Below, piece by piece: positions 44,735-55,577 of a stretch of DNA of 64,000 nucleotides. The stretch comes from Microtetraspora malaysiensis (GTDB lineage: Bacteria > Actinomycetota > Actinomycetes > Streptosporangiales > Streptosporangiaceae). Under the pieces are notes generated by a model. That model worked only from the letters and a program-made list of their open reading frames with translations. It was not told where the DNA came from and ran no database searches. The stretch is from the NCBI RefSeq assembly GCF_001528665.1, contig NZ_BBYJ01000009.1:248001-312000 (forward strand). The letters are read 5' to 3'. The translations under genes were made by a program, and so were the position numbers. How positions within the stretch are numbered: position 1 is the first letter of the stretch; each line of letters opens with the position of its first letter.

Positions 44735-46209
44735 CCGTGCCGGACCGCCGCGAGACGCTGCGCAGGCGGCTCGCGGACCTGCCGCCGGACCGCCGCGAGG
44801 CGTTGCTCCGCTCCCTCGGCCGCCCCTCGGACGCGGAGACCGCCGGGCGGGCCTGGCCGCTGTCGCCCGGCCAGGAACGCCTGTGGTTCCTCAGCCGGTT
44901 CGCGCCGGGGGACACCGGCTACCACACCCCCTGGTGCGTACGGCTGCGCGGCCCGCTGGACCCGGACGCGCTCGGGGCGGCCTTCACCCGGATCGCCGAA
45001 CGCCACGAGGTGCTGCGGACCCGCTTCCGGATGGTGGCCGACACGCCCGCGCAGATCGTGTTGCCGCCGTCGCCGGTCCCGGTCGAACGGATCGCGATCC
45101 GCGGCGTCCCGGCCGTACCCGATCCGGAGCACGCGGCCTTGGAGCACGCGGACACGGAGCACGCGGAAACGGAGGGCGTGGAGGGCGTGGAGCGGGCGCT
45201 GGCCGCCTTCGTCAACCGGCCGTTCGACCTGGAGAACGGTCCACCGCTGCGGGCCGGGCTGATCCGGCTGGGGGAGGACGACACGCTGCTGTGCATCGTC
45301 CTGCACCACATCGTCGTGGACGGCTGGTCGCTGGACGTGCTCATGCGCGAGCTGGCCGAGTGCTACGCGGCGCGGCGGGAGGGACGCGAACCCGAGCTGG
45401 CGGAGCTGCCCACGCAGTACCCGCGGCACGCCGCCCGGGAGCGGGAACGCGACCACACCGCCCACCTGGCGTACTGGACCGGGCGGCTGACCGGCGCGCC
45501 CGCGCTCGGCCTGCCCGCCGACCACCCCCGACCGCCCCGCTGGACGGGGAACGGCGGCCGGGAAAACCTGCTGCTGCCCCCGGAGGACGTCGTCCCGCTG
45601 GAGCGGCTGGCCAGGCAGCTGCGCTGTACGTCCTTCATGGCCCTGCTCGCCGCGTACCAGGTCATGCTGGGCGGGGCGGCGGGCCAGCACGACTTCTGCG
45701 TGGGCGTGCCGGTGGCCGGGCGGTCCGCGAGCGAGCTGGCCCCCCTGATCGGCTATTTCGGCAACACGCTGGCGCTGCGCGCCGACCTGTCCGGAGACCC
45801 GACCTTCCGCGAGCTGCTCCTGCGCGTCCGCGAGGTCACGCTGTCGGCGATGCGGCACGCGGACACGCCGTTCGAGGTCGTGCTCGCCGCGCTGCGGGTG
45901 CCGCGCGACATCAGCCGGCCGCCGCTGTGCCAGGCCATGTTCAACCTGCACAACCTGCCCAAGGGCGACCTGATCAGGACGTCGATCGGTGATCTCGACG
46001 CGGAGCACTATCCGGCGCCGCCGACCGCCCACACGAAGGCCGAGATCTCCATGGACGTGTGGCGCGGCCCGGAGGGCCTCGGCGGGGTCCTCGACTACAG
46101 CGGCGACCTCTTCACGCCCGCGACCGCGCGGCGCTTCGCCGACGCTTTCGCCGACGTCATACGGCGGGCCGGGGCGGACCCGGACCGCCGCCTGTCCGAA
46201 TTGTCGTGA
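44731..46209 (+). CDS. Free-standing NRPS condensation protein
   Basis: A 492-residue condensation domain with the canonical LSPGQERLWFL and HHIVVDG (His192, His193, Asp197). It ends before any adenylation domain. Residues about 130-155 are a low-complexity insertion from repeats of GAGCACGCGG-like DNA (EHAALEHADTEHAETE). The next gene starts with an A domain, so the two may act as one split C-A-T module. Confidence 0.85.
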   Translation: MTVPDRRETLRRRLADLPPDRREALLRSLGRPSDAETAGRAWPLSPGQERLWFLSRFAPGDTGYHTPWCVRLRGPLDPDALGAAFTRIAERHEVLRTRFRMVADTPAQIVLPPSPVPVERIAIRGVPAVPDPEHAALEHADTEHAETEGVEGVERALAAFVNRPFDLENGPPLRAGLIRLGEDDTLLCIVLHHIVVDGWSLDVLMRELAECYAARREGREPELAELPTQYPRHAARERERDHTAHLAYWTGRLTGAPALGLPADHPRPPRWTGNGGRENLLLPPEDVVPLERLARQLRCTSFMALLAAYQVMLGGAAGQHDFCVGVPVAGRSASELAPLIGYFGNTLALRADLSGDPTFRELLLRVREVTLSAMRHADTPFEVVLAALRVPRDISRPPLCQAMFNLHNLPKGDLIRTSIGDLDAEHYPAPPTAHTKAEISMDVWRGPEGLGGVLDYSGDLFTPATARRFADAFADVIRRAGADPDRRLSELS

Positions 46210-46251
46210 TTTTTGAAGTTCGATGAGTTCGAGGCTGGAAGGCGGACAAAG

Positions 46252-48177
46252 GTGAACGACGGGGTGACCGGCGGCGTGACAGCCCTCGGGCTGATCCGGC
46301 GATGGCGTGACCTCAGCCCCGACGGCGTCGCGGTGAGCGGCGCCGGAGGCGAGCTGACCTTCCGCGAGCTGGACGACCGGATCGGCCGGCTCGCGGACGA
46401 ACTGCGGCGGCGGGGCGCGGGGCCCGAGACCCCCGTCGGGCTGTGCCTCGACCGGACGCCCGCGATGATCGTGGCCATGCTGGCCGTATGGGCGGCCGGC
46501 GGCGCCTACGTGCCGCTCGACCCGGCCTTCCCGGAGGAGCGGCTCAGGCTCATGCGCGAGGACGCGGGCGTCGCGCTGGTGCTGACCCAGCCGTCCGTGG
46601 ACGCCCGCCTGCTCGACGGCGTCCGGGACGTCGTCCGGCTCACGCCGGACGGCACACCCCTGGACCCGGCGACCGGCCCGGCCGCGGACACGATCCCGGA
46701 CGCGCCCTCCGTCGCGTCGTCGTCCCCGGCCTACCTGATGTACACCTCGGGCTCCACGGGACGGCCCAAGGGGGTCGTCGTCCCGCACCGCGCGGTCGCG
46801 AACCTGCTGGAGTCCTTCGCCTCCCTGCTGGAGCTGACGCCCGGGGACGCCTGGCTCGCGGTCACCACACTGTCCTTCGACATCTCGGTCCTGGAACTGC
46901 TGCTGCCCCTGGTCTGCGGCGCCCGGGTGGTCGTGGCCTCCGCGCACGAGACCGCCGACGGCCGCGCGCTGCGGGCCCGCGCCGTCGCCGAGGCGGTCAC
47001 GGTGATGCAGGCGACCCCGGCGAGCTGGCGGATCCTGCTCGAATCCGGAGGCGTACCCGAGGGGATCAGGACCCGGCTCTGCGGCGGGGAGGCCCTGCCG
47101 CGCGACCTCGCCGACGCGCTCCTCGACGGTGGCGCGCGGCTGTGGAACGTGTACGGCCCGACCGAGACGACAGTGTGGTCCACCGCCGGGCGGGTCGCGC
47201 CGTCGCCCGCGCCGGTCGACCTGGGAGAGCCGATCGGCCGGACGACCGTACGCGTCCTCGGCCCGGACGGGCGGCCGGTGCCGCCGGGCGAGGCCGGCGA
47301 GCTGCACATCGGCGGCGCCGGGGTGGCCGTCGGATATCGCGGGATGCCCGCCCTGACGGCGTCGCGCTTCCTGCCCGACCCCTTCTCCGGTATGCCCGGC
47401 GCCCGCATGTACGCCACGGGCGACCTGGTCGCGGTCCGGGACGGGCGGCTGCACTACCTCGGCCGGGCCGACCAGCAGGTCAAGGTGCGCGGCTTCCGGA
47501 TCGAGCTGGGCGAGATCGAGACCGCCCTGCGCGCCGCGCCCGGGGTCGCGGACGCCGCGGCCGGCGTCTGCGACGGACCGGACGGCCTGCCCCGCCTGGT
47601 CGCGTACCTCGTCCCGGGACCGCGGGACCCGGCCGCGCGGGCCACCGAGCGGGCCGAGGGGGACGACGCCGAAGCGTGGGCGGCGCTGCGCGAGCGGCTG
47701 CGCCGGAGCCTGCCGGACTACATGGTGCCCGCGCACCACGTGGTGCTGGACGCCCTCCCGCTCACCCCCAACGGCAAGCTCGACCGGAAGGCGCTGCCGC
47801 CGCCCGAATGGACCCGTGCCCGGACGGCTCCGTACCGGCCTCCGGCGTCCGCGCTGGAGGAGGAGCTGGTGGCGATGTGGGGCGAGGTGCTCGGCGTCGA
47901 GGAACCGATCGGCGTGGACGACGACTTCTTCGAGCTGGGCGGGCACTCGCTGACCGCCACCCGGATCAACGCGCGGATCCAGGCCAGGTTCACCGTCGTG
48001 GTGCCGATCGCGGTGCTGTTCGAGCACCCGACGGTCGCGGAGCTGGCCGTGGAGATGAACCGCCTCGACGACGACGACCTCGACCTCGTGGAGGTGGCCG
48101 CGCTCCGCGACGAGCTGGACGGCCTCGACGCCGACGAGCTGGCCGCCCTCTTCGACGAACTGGCGCCGGACGCATGA
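46252..48177 (+). CDS. NRPS adenylation-carrier (A-T) protein, predicted glycine
   Basis: A 641-residue protein with an A domain (A3 [13 protein letters not shown]5 [10 protein letters not shown]10 NGKLDRK) and a carrier domain, LGGHS with Ser566. The pocket residues I read are D-I-L-Q-L-G-V-V-W-K, close to the known glycine code DILQLGLIWK. GTG 46252 is preferred for its GGAAGG ribosome site; TTG 46213 would add 13 residues without one. Acidic C-terminal tail ([10 protein letters not shown]...[10 protein letters not shown]) may be a docking region. It overlaps the next gene by 4 bp. Confidence 0.88.
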   Translation: MNDGVTGGVTALGLIRRWRDLSPDGVAVSGAGGELTFRELDDRIGRLADELRRRGAGPETPVGLCLDRTPAMIVAMLAVWAAGGAYVPLDPAFPEERLRLMREDAGVALVLTQPSVDARLLDGVRDVVRLTPDGTPLDPATGPAADTIPDAPSVASSSPAYLMYTSGSTGRPKGVVVPHRAVANLLESFASLLELTPGDAWLAVTTLSFDISVLELLLPLVCGARVVVASAHETADGRALRARAVAEAVTVMQATPASWRILLESGGVPEGIRTRLCGGEALPRDLADALLDGGARLWNVYGPTETTVWSTAGRVAPSPAPVDLGEPIGRTTVRVLGPDGRPVPPGEAGELHIGGAGVAVGYRGMPALTASRFLPDPFSGMPGARMYATGDLVAVRDGRLHYLGRADQQVKVRGFRIELGEIETALRAAPGVADAAAGVCDGPDGLPRLVAYLVPGPRDPAARATERAEGDDAEAWAALRERLRRSLPDYMVPAHHVVLDALPLTPNGKLDRKALPPPEWTRARTAPYRPPASALEEELVAMWGEVLGVEEPIGVDDDFFELGGHSLTATRINARIQARFTVVVPIAVLFEHPTVAELAVEMNRLDDDDLDLVEVAALRDELDGLDADELAALFDELAPDA

Positions 48178-51100
48178 GGCCCCCGGCCTCCCCGGTGCGG
48201 GCCCCGCTGTCCCCGGCGCAGGAGCGGCTCTGGTTCCTCCAGCGCCTCTATCCGGACGACGCCTCCTACACCATGTACCTCGTCCGGCGGCTGCGCGGGC
48301 CGCTCGACCGCGCCGCCCTGGAGGACGCGTTCGCGCGCGTCGTCGCCCGGCACGAGAGCCTGCGCACGCGCTTCGCCGAGGTGGACGGGGTGCCCTGGGC
48401 GGTCGCCGCGCCTCCCGGGACCGCCGTCCCCGCGCCCGGAACCGATGAGCCGGTCCGCTGGCCGGACGCGGCGGACCGGGAGGCGGCCGAGCGCCTGGTG
48501 GCCGCGCGCGTCAACGCGCCGTTCGACCTCGCCGACGGCGTGCCGCTGCGCGTCGCCGTGATCCGGATCGCTCCGGACGATCACGTCCTGTGCGTCACGA
48601 TGCACCACATCATCGGCGACGGCTGGTCCCTGAACGTGCTCCTCGACGACCTGGCGGAGTGCTACACCGCCCGGCTGGGCGGCCGCGAGCCCCGGCTGCG
48701 GCCGTTGCCGGTCCAGCCCACGGACTACGCGCGCTGGCAGCGCCGCCGGGCCGAACGCGCCGTGCCGTACTGGCAGGAGCGGCTCGCCGACCCGCCGCCG
48801 CCGGAGCCGCCCTTTCCCACGGTCGGCGCCGGTGAGACGGAGCGGACCGGCACCGCCGGAAGCGGCGCGTTCCACGTCGTCCGGCTCGGGGAGGAGGCGA
48901 CACGCGGCCTCGAACGGCTCGCGCGCGAGCACCGGACCACCCTGTTCGCCGTGCTCATGGCGGCCTACCAGGTCCTGCTGCACCGCCACACCGGGCAGAC
49001 CGACCTCCTGGTCGGCACGGCCGTCGCGGGTCGCGAGCGCGTTGAACTGGAACCCCTGGTCGGCTACCTCGCCCAGACGGTGGTGCTGCGCGGCGACCTC
49101 GACGGCGATCCGGCGTTCACCGACCTGCTCGCCCGCACCCGGACCGAGGCGCTGAGCGCGATGAGCCGGCCGTCCGTACCCTTCGAGCGGATCGGCCATC
49201 CGCCCGACGCGCTGATGCCCACCATGCTGATCCTGCACAACCAGGACACCGGCCCGGCCGGGCCGTTCGGCGACCTGGCCGTGAGCCTGTTCCCGGACGG
49301 CTTCCGCCAGGCCAAGGTCGACCTGCTCGTCGAGGCGTGGCGGGACGGCCCCGAGCTCGCCGTCTCCTTCTGCTACGACGTCTCCCGGGCCGGGGCCGGA
49401 GAGGCCGGGCGGGAGACCGTCCGGCGGCTCGCCGACCGCTTCCTGCTCCTGCTCGGCTCCGTCGCGGCGGAGCCGTTCCGGCGGATCTCGGAGCTGCGCC
49501 TCTGGACGGAGGCCGACCGGGCGGACATCCGCGCGCTCGCCGGCGACGGCGCGGACCCGGGCGGACCGCTCGTGCCCGAGATGCTCTCCGAGGCGGCCCG
49601 GAGCACGCCCGACGCCGCGGCGGTGATCTGCGGCGACACGGTGCTGAGCCACCGGGAGCTGCACGCGCGGGCGGAGGCGCTGGCCGCGGCCCTCGGCGCG
49701 GGCGGCGTCCGGCCCGGGGACGTCGTGGGCGTGTGCCTGCCCCGCTCCGTCGAGGCGATCACGGCCCTGCTCGCCGTCTGGCGGGCCGGCGCGGCCTACC
49801 TGCCGCTCGACCCGGACGACCCGGACGAACGGCTCGCCTTCTCCCTCGCCGACTGCGGGGTGACCCACGTGATCACCCGGCGGGAGCTGCCGGACGGGTT
49901 CACCGCGATCGACCCCGCGACCGGCCCCGGGGCCGTCGGGAGCGCCGTCGGGACCGGCTCCCCGGTCGCGCCGCCCGCCCGGCCCGCGGACCTGGCGTAC
50001 GTCATCACCACCTCCGGCTCGACCGGCCGCCCGAAGGGGGTCGCGGTCGAGCACGCCGCCATCGCCGCCCGCGTGCGCTGGATGCGCGAGGAGTACGGGC
50101 TCACGCCGGGCGACCACGTGGTCCAGTTCGCGTCGCTGAGCTTCGACACGCATCTGGAGGAGGTGTTCCCGGCGCTCGCCGCCGGGGCCGCTCTGGTCCT
50201 GTTGCCCGAGGGCGCGGCCACACTCCCCGACCTGCTGGCGTCTCCCGCGGGCCGCCGGGTCACCGTGCTCGACCTGCCCACCGCCTACTGGCACCACCTG
50301 GTCGAGGAGATCGACCAGATCGCCTGGCCGTCGTCCCTGCGCCTGGTGATCCTGGGCGGCGAGCAGGCGTCCGGCGCGGCCGTGGCCCGCTGGCACGACC
50401 GGTTCGGAGCCGGGGTCCGGCTCGTCAACACGTACGGCCCGACCGAGGCCGCCGTCATCGCCACCGCGACCGAGCTGGCCCGCGACGACGGCGGCCCGGC
50501 CGCACGCCCCCCGATAGGACGGCCGGTGGGTGCCACCGCGGTCCACCTCCTCGACGGCCGGGGCGCGCCGCTCCCGAAGGGGGCGGTGGGGGAGCTGGTC
50601 ATCGGCGGGGCGGGGGTCGCCCGGGGCTACCTGGGCCGTCCCGCGCGCACCGCCGCCGCCTTCGTGCCCGACCCCGGCGGCCCGCCGGGAGCGCGCCGCT
50701 ACCGCACCGGGGACCGGGCCCGGTGGCGGCCGGACGGCAGGCTGGAGTTCCTGGGCCGGATCGACGACCAGCTCAAGGTGCGCGGCTTCCGGATCGAACC
50801 CGGCGAGGTCGAGGCCCGGCTGCTCGCCCATCCCGAGGTCGGTCAGGCGTTCGTCACCGTCCGCGCGGAGCGGCTCGTGGCGTACGTGACCGGCACCGCC
50901 GGGCACGAGGAGCTGCGGGCGCACGTCGCGCGGGCGCTGCCGCGCCATCTCGTCCCGACCGCCTGGGTGACCCTGGACGCGCTGCCCCTCACCGCACGCG
51001 GCAAGATCGACCGGGCCGCGCTCCCGGAACCGGAGCGCGCCTTCGCGCCCGCGGACGTCCCGCCGCGCACGGACGCCGAGAAGCTGGTGGCCGGCATCTG

Positions 51101-51353
51101 GGAGGAGCTGCTCGGCGTCCCCGGCGTGGGCGCCTTCGACGATTTCTTCGCCCTCGGCGGCCACTCCCTGTTCGCCACCCGGGTCGCGGCCCGGCTGCGC
51201 CGGACGACGGGGGTGGAGGTGCCGGTGCGGACCGTCTTCGAGGCCCGGACGGTGGCCGAGCTGGCGTCCGCCGTGGAGGACCTGCTGATCGCCGAGCTGG
51301 ACGGGATGACCGACGAGGAAGCCGAGCGGCTCCTGGCCTCCCCCGAGACCTGA
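48174..51353 (+). CDS. NRPS C-A-T module, predicted basic amino acid
   Basis: A 1059-residue module: condensation (about 10-440, HHIIGDG at 144-150), adenylation (about 455-950, A3 [12 protein letters not shown]10 RGKIDRA) and carrier (LGGHS with Ser998). The pocket reads D-T-E-D-I-G-T-V-I-K; the acidic residues at the third and fourth positions suggest a basic amino acid such as lysine, beta-lysine, ornithine or arginine. No thioesterase follows, so the chain must pass to another protein. It is the last NRPS gene; the convergent oxidoreductase gene ends 28 bp later. Confidence 0.88.
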   Translation: MRPPASPVRAPLSPAQERLWFLQRLYPDDASYTMYLVRRLRGPLDRAALEDAFARVVARHESLRTRFAEVDGVPWAVAAPPGTAVPAPGTDEPVRWPDAADREAAERLVAARVNAPFDLADGVPLRVAVIRIAPDDHVLCVTMHHIIGDGWSLNVLLDDLAECYTARLGGREPRLRPLPVQPTDYARWQRRRAERAVPYWQERLADPPPPEPPFPTVGAGETERTGTAGSGAFHVVRLGEEATRGLERLAREHRTTLFAVLMAAYQVLLHRHTGQTDLLVGTAVAGRERVELEPLVGYLAQTVVLRGDLDGDPAFTDLLARTRTEALSAMSRPSVPFERIGHPPDALMPTMLILHNQDTGPAGPFGDLAVSLFPDGFRQAKVDLLVEAWRDGPELAVSFCYDVSRAGAGEAGRETVRRLADRFLLLLGSVAAEPFRRISELRLWTEADRADIRALAGDGADPGGPLVPEMLSEAARSTPDAAAVICGDTVLSHRELHARAEALAAALGAGGVRPGDVVGVCLPRSVEAITALLAVWRAGAAYLPLDPDDPDERLAFSLADCGVTHVITRRELPDGFTAIDPATGPGAVGSAVGTGSPVAPPARPADLAYVITTSGSTGRPKGVAVEHAAIAARVRWMREEYGLTPGDHVVQFASLSFDTHLEEVFPALAAGAALVLLPEGAATLPDLLASPAGRRVTVLDLPTAYWHHLVEEIDQIAWPSSLRLVILGGEQASGAAVARWHDRFGAGVRLVNTYGPTEAAVIATATELARDDGGPAARPPIGRPVGATAVHLLDGRGAPLPKGAVGELVIGGAGVARGYLGRPARTAAAFVPDPGGPPGARRYRTGDRARWRPDGRLEFLGRIDDQLKVRGFRIEPGEVEARLLAHPEVGQAFVTVRAERLVAYVTGTAGHEELRAHVARALPRHLVPTAWVTLDALPLTARGKIDRAALPEPERAFAPADVPPRTDAEKLVAGIWEELLGVPGVGAFDDFFALGGHSLFATRVAARLRRTTGVEVPVRTVFEARTVAELASAVEDLLIAELDGMTDEEAERLLASPET

Positions 51354-51381
51354 CGTCCCGGGGGTTCCAGGTGTGCGAGGG

Positions 51382-54300
51382 TCAGGCGGGTTCGGGGGCG
51401 GGCTCGGGAGCGGTCAGCCGCGCCAGGGCGGCCGCGGCCCGCTCGCGGTACTCGGCGACCCGGGCGAGCTTGATGTCCTCGTACCCGCGGATCGCCTCCG
51501 GCAGGGCCGCGATCTCCGCGACGGCGTCGGCCGTCCCGGGGGTGAGCCGGGCGAGGGCGTCGCGGACCAGGGCGCGATACTCGCCGACCAGCTCCCGCTC
51601 GACCCGGCGCACCCCGGCGTAGCCGAAGACGTCGAGCGCGGTGCCGCGCAGGACCCGGGCGGCGCGCAGCCCCTGGAACAGCGCGCCCGCGGAGCGGCGC
51701 AGCCTGATCTTGCGCTTCATGCCCAGCGCGCGCAGGAGCGGCGGGTGCAGCAGCACGGAGACGACCGCGTCCGCGCCGAACTCCTCCTCCCGCCTGGCCT
51801 TCTCCGCCGGGTCCAGGTGCAGCCGGGCGACCTCGTACTCGTCCTTGTACGCCATGAGCTTGTGCAGGGACCGGGCGTAGGCGAGGCCGATCCGCGCCCC
51901 GGCCTCCTCACCCGCCCGCTCGGCGGCCAGGGCGGCCACGCGGCGCACGTCCTCGGCGTACGTGCGCGCGTAGGCGGCGTTCTGGTAGCCGGTCAGGTCC
52001 GTGACCCGCGTGGCGAGGGCCCGCTCCAGGGACTCGGGCGCGGTCTCCGATCCCGCGGCTGATCCCGCTTCCGGGGCCGTCGCCCGCGCCGGGGACGCGG
52101 CGGCGAGGACGGCGTCGCGGTCCACCACGGCGGCCCGGCCCCAGCGGAAGGCCGCGAGGTTCTGCTCGACGGCCGCCCCGTTGAGCCGGATGGCCCGCTC
52201 GATCGACTCGGCCGAGACCGGGAGGCAGCCGTGCTGGTACGCCGCGCCGACGAGGAGCATGTTGGCCGGCATGTGGTCGCCGAACAGCGCCTCGGCCAGC
52301 CCGTGGGCGTCGAGATAGAGGTTGTCCGCGCCGCGGGTGGCCGACTCGACCCGGGTGAGCGCGTCGGCGGGGGAGCCGGGCACCGCGACGCGCCCGGTGA
52401 CCATCGCGGCGGTCGGCACCAGCGCCGTGCTGACCACGGCGACCGTGCGGTCGGGCGACGCGACGGCGAGGTTGCCGTCGGCGGCGGCGCCGAGCAGGTC
52501 GAAGCCGATCAGCACGTCGGCGGTGCCGGGCGTCGCGCGAAGCGATCCGGGGACCGGTTCGGTCGAGACGCGCAGGTCGCTGACGACGGGGCCGCCCTTC
52601 TGCGCCAGCCCGGTCTGCTCGAGCCCGGCCGCGTGCAGCCCGTCCATGTGGGCCGCCATCTGCAGGATCTGCGAGACCGTGACGACGCCCGTACCGCCGA
52701 TGCCCGGCATCCTGATCAGCGCCGACGCGCCGCCCAGGCGGCGGGCCGGCTCCGTCACCTCCACCGGCGGCCGCGGCACGGGCTTCGGCGTGGCCGTGCG
52801 CGGCTTCTCCGAGTGGCGCGGCTCGACCAGGAGGAACGAGGGGCAGTCGCCCTTGAGGCAGCTCAGGTCGGAGTTGCAGGACGGCTGGTGGATCCGGGTC
52901 TTGCGGCCGTACTCGGTCTCGACGGGCAGGACGGACAGACAGGTCGAGACGTCGCCGCAGTCGCCGCAGCCCTCGCAGACCCGCTCGTTGACCACGACTT
53001 TCGCGGCCGGGGTGGGCAGCTTGCCCCGCTTGCGCAGCCGGCGCTCCTCGGCGGCGCACCGGTCGTCGTGGATCAGCACGGTCACGCCCTCGACGGCGGC
53101 CAGCTCCCGCTCGACCTCGGCCAGGTCGTCCCGATGCCGGACGGTCGCGATCGGCGCCACCCGCACCCCCCGGTAGCTCTCCGGCTCCGGCGTGGTGATG
53201 ACGATCCGGCGGACCCCTTCGACGGCCAGCGACCGCGTCAGCGCCGGGACGTCGAGCCGGCCCTCCGCGCGCTGGCCGCCGGTCATGGCGACGGCGTCGT
53301 TGTAGAGCAGCTTGTAGGTCATCGTCACCCCGGCGGCGACGGCGGCGCGGATCGCCAGGGAGCCGGAGTGGTGGAAGGTGCCGTCGCCCAGGTTCTGCAC
53401 GAAGTGCCGGTCCTCGGTGAAGGGGGCCAGGCCGATCCACTGGGCGCCCTCACCGCCCATCTGGGTGATGCCGATCCGGGTGCCGCGCCCGTTCCCGTCC
53501 AGGGCGATCATGGCGTGGCAGCCGATGCCGACTCCGACCAGCGTGTCGTCGGAGGTGCGGGTCGAGGAGTTGTGCGGGCACCCCGAGCAGAAGTACGGCG
53601 TGCGCGCGGCCACCAGCGGCAGCGTACGGCGGGACGCCTTGCGGGGAGCCAGGGACTGGAGCCGGACGGCCGCCGCACGGGGCAGCCGGTCCGTGCCGAC
53701 GCAGGCGGCGAGCGCCCGGGCCACGTCCTCGGCGCCGAGGGTGCCGCGGGCGGTGAGCAACTCGCGGCCCACCACGTCGGGGACGCGCACGCCGCCGTAG
53801 AGCGCCTCCTTCAGCTCCCCTTCCAGGAACGGCACCTTGTCCTCCACGACCAGCACCTTGTCCAGGCCGGCGGTCATGGCGGCGAGGTGGTCGTGGGCCA
53901 GCGGGAACGGCATCGCGAGCCGGATCAGCCGCAGGCCCAGGTCTCCCATCGCGTCCTCGTCCAGGCCGAGGTCGGCCAGCGCCCGCCGCACCACCGCGTA
54001 CGTCGTGCCGGAGGCGAGCACGCCCAGCGTGGCGCGCGGCGCGTCGAAGGTCACCCGGTTGAGGCCGTGCTCGCGGGCGTAGCGGCGGGCCAGCTCCAGC
54101 CTGCGGGTCAGCATGTCGTGCTCGGCGTCCAGGGCGGCGGGGCCGACCAGCAGGGGCGAGGCGCCGCGGTCGGCGTGGTCCGGCGCCGGCACGCCCTGCC
54201 GGAGCGGGCCGAGATCGACGGTGGCGGACGCGTCGGCGACGTCCGCGATGATCTTCAGGCCGGTCCACAGCCCGCTGAGGCGGGACACGGCGACCGCGTG

Positions 54301-54870
54301 CAGGCCGAACTCGATGATCTCGGCGACCGAGCCCGGCGCGAGCAGCGGCATCGACAGGCTCTGGCACATCGGCTCGCACGAGCTGGGCACGGTCGAGGAC
54401 TTGCAGCCCGGGTCGTCGCCGATCCACGCGACGGCGCCGCCGAGCGCGGCGGTGCCCGCCAGCGTGCCGTGCCGGATGGCGTCGGCGGCCCGGTCCAGGC
54501 CGGGGTTCTTGCCGTACCAGAAGCCGGTCACGCCGTCGTACCGGCGGCCCGGCACCTGCGCGAGGAGCTGCGTCCCGGCCACCGCCGTGGCCGCGAGCTC
54601 CTCGTTGAGCCCGGGCCGGAACACGACGCCCGCCGGTTCGAGGAAGCGGGCGGCTCGGCCCATCTCCAGGTCCACCCCGCCCAGCGGCGATCCCTGGTAG
54701 CCGGAGACGAAGACGCCCGTGTTGAGGCCGCGCTCCCGGTCCAGCCGGCGCTGCTCCAGCGTCAGGCGGACCAGGGCCTGGATGCCCGACATCAGCACCC
54801 GGCCGTCCGCTGCCGTGTACCTGTCCTCAAGTGACACCTCGGTCGGACCGGCTGCGGAAGTGGGGCGCAC
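51382..54870 (-). CDS. Indolepyruvate ferredoxin oxidoreductase (fused alpha-beta-gamma type)
   Basis: A 1162-residue aerobic-type fused 2-oxoacid:ferredoxin oxidoreductase. The N-terminal thiamine-diphosphate binding and pyrimidine regions (MSGIQALVRL, VSGYQGSPLGGVD, GFWYGKNPGLDRA) are followed by a cysteine-rich iron-sulfur segment (CEGCGDCGDVSTCLSVLP, then CNSDLSCLKGDCPSF) and the gamma part (MPGIGGTGVVTVSQIL). GTG 54870 has AGGAGG 5 bp upstream. It oxidises aryl pyruvates from aromatic or branched amino acids to acyl-CoA. It diverges from an Lrp-type gene that probably controls it. Confidence 0.9.
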   Translation of the reverse strand: MRPTSAAGPTEVSLEDRYTAADGRVLMSGIQALVRLTLEQRRLDRERGLNTGVFVSGYQGSPLGGVDLEMGRAARFLEPAGVVFRPGLNEELAATAVAGTQLLAQVPGRRYDGVTGFWYGKNPGLDRAADAIRHGTLAGTAALGGAVAWIGDDPGCKSSTVPSSCEPMCQSLSMPLLAPGSVAEIIEFGLHAVAVSRLSGLWTGLKIIADVADASATVDLGPLRQGVPAPDHADRGASPLLVGPAALDAEHDMLTRRLELARRYAREHGLNRVTFDAPRATLGVLASGTTYAVVRRALADLGLDEDAMGDLGLRLIRLAMPFPLAHDHLAAMTAGLDKVLVVEDKVPFLEGELKEALYGGVRVPDVVGRELLTARGTLGAEDVARALAACVGTDRLPRAAAVRLQSLAPRKASRRTLPLVAARTPYFCSGCPHNSSTRTSDDTLVGVGIGCHAMIALDGNGRGTRIGITQMGGEGAQWIGLAPFTEDRHFVQNLGDGTFHHSGSLAIRAAVAAGVTMTYKLLYNDAVAMTGGQRAEGRLDVPALTRSLAVEGVRRIVITTPEPESYRGVRVAPIATVRHRDDLAEVERELAAVEGVTVLIHDDRCAAEERRLRKRGKLPTPAAKVVVNERVCEGCGDCGDVSTCLSVLPVETEYGRKTRIHQPSCNSDLSCLKGDCPSFLLVEPRHSEKPRTATPKPVPRPPVEVTEPARRLGGASALIRMPGIGGTGVVTVSQILQMAAHMDGLHAAGLEQTGLAQKGGPVVSDLRVSTEPVPGSLRATPGTADVLIGFDLLGAAADGNLAVASPDRTVAVVSTALVPTAAMVTGRVAVPGSPADALTRVESATRGADNLYLDAHGLAEALFGDHMPANMLLVGAAYQHGCLPVSAESIERAIRLNGAAVEQNLAAFRWGRAAVVDRDAVLAAASPARATAPEAGSAAGSETAPESLERALATRVTDLTGYQNAAYARTYAEDVRRVAALAAERAGEEAGARIGLAYARSLHKLMAYKDEYEVARLHLDPAEKARREEEFGADAVVSVLLHPPLLRALGMKRKIRLRRSAGALFQGLRAARVLRGTALDVFGYAGVRRVERELVGEYRALVRDALARLTPGTADAVAEIAALPEAIRGYEDIKLARVAEYRERAAAALARLTAPEPAPEPA

Positions 54871-55025
54871 GCGAACCTCCTGGCTTCGTTCGGGGGAGCC
54901 CAAGCACAGCAACGCGTTCCGGGCGGGCGCAAGTATCCGGCGAGTAGAAGCCGAAAAGACGCAAAAGGTTTGCAGGAAAGTCGCGTTTCGCTAAGGTTCG
55001 TTTCGCCGAGCCGAGGAGTTCTCCC

Positions 55026-55541
55026 ATGTCCGAAATCGACGACATCGACCACCGCATCCTGCGGCTGCTGCGCGAGGACGGGCGCCGGACCTTCTCGGAG
55101 ATGGCGGCGGAGATCGGCCTGTCGGTGGCCGCCGTCAAGCGGCGGGTGGACCGGCTGCGCGACATCGGCGTGATCACCGGCTTCACGGTGCAGATCGACT
55201 ACGCCAAGCTTGGCTGGGGCATCGAGGCGTTCACCGAGCTCAGCTACCCCGGCACGACGCCGGTCAGCGAGATCGTCCGGACCGCGATCGACGTCCCCGA
55301 GGTCCAGGAGGTGTACACGATCGCCGGCGATCCCGACGCGCTGGTCCACGTCCGGGTGCGCGACCTCGGGCATCTCCAGCACGTGATCGACCGCCTGCGC
55401 CGGGCCGGCAACGTCACCGGCACCAAGACGCTGATGGTGCTGGGCTCGTGGACCCGTGACGCCCCGGCGCCCCGGGCGGCCCCGGGAACGCCCCCGGGCG
55501 CCGCTTCCGGCACGGCGCCCCGGGGGCTACGCATGGGATGA
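55026..55541 (+). CDS. Lrp/AsnC-family transcriptional regulator
   Basis: A 171-residue regulator: winged helix at about 4-60 (DIDHRILRLLREDGRRTFSEMAAEIGLSVAAVKRRVDRL) and an AsnC-type ligand domain (about 68-145). The Ala/Pro-rich tail is extra. It is divergent from the indolepyruvate oxidoreductase gene. A direct repeat CGTTTCGC (54984-54991 and 54999-55006) lies just before its ATG and may be a binding site. An amino acid or aryl pyruvate is the likely effector. Confidence 0.9.
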   Translation: MSEIDDIDHRILRLLREDGRRTFSEMAAEIGLSVAAVKRRVDRLRDIGVITGFTVQIDYAKLGWGIEAFTELSYPGTTPVSEIVRTAIDVPEVQEVYTIAGDPDALVHVRVRDLGHLQHVIDRLRRAGNVTGTKTLMVLGSWTRDAPAPRAAPGTPPGAASGTAPRGLRMG

Positions 55542-55577
55542 CGGCCGGATGGCCGTGCGGGCTGTACGGCCCGGCGG

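Noticed and set aside
45123-45200. Short repeats in the free condensation gene as a separate element
   Set aside because: They stay in frame and simply encode an Ala/Glu/His-rich loop; noted under that gene.
42949-48027. A 1692-codon open frame on the minus strand opposite the NRPS genes
   Set aside because: Antisense shadow of high-GC coding DNA: its translation is Gly/Arg/Pro-rich without domains, while the plus strand shows complete C, A, T and MbtH motifs. The same applies to 34977-38081 and 47718-51164.
52231-54834. An 867-codon plus-strand frame opposite the oxidoreductase gene
   Set aside because: No domain signatures; the minus strand encodes a clear indolepyruvate ferredoxin oxidoreductase with iron-sulfur motifs.
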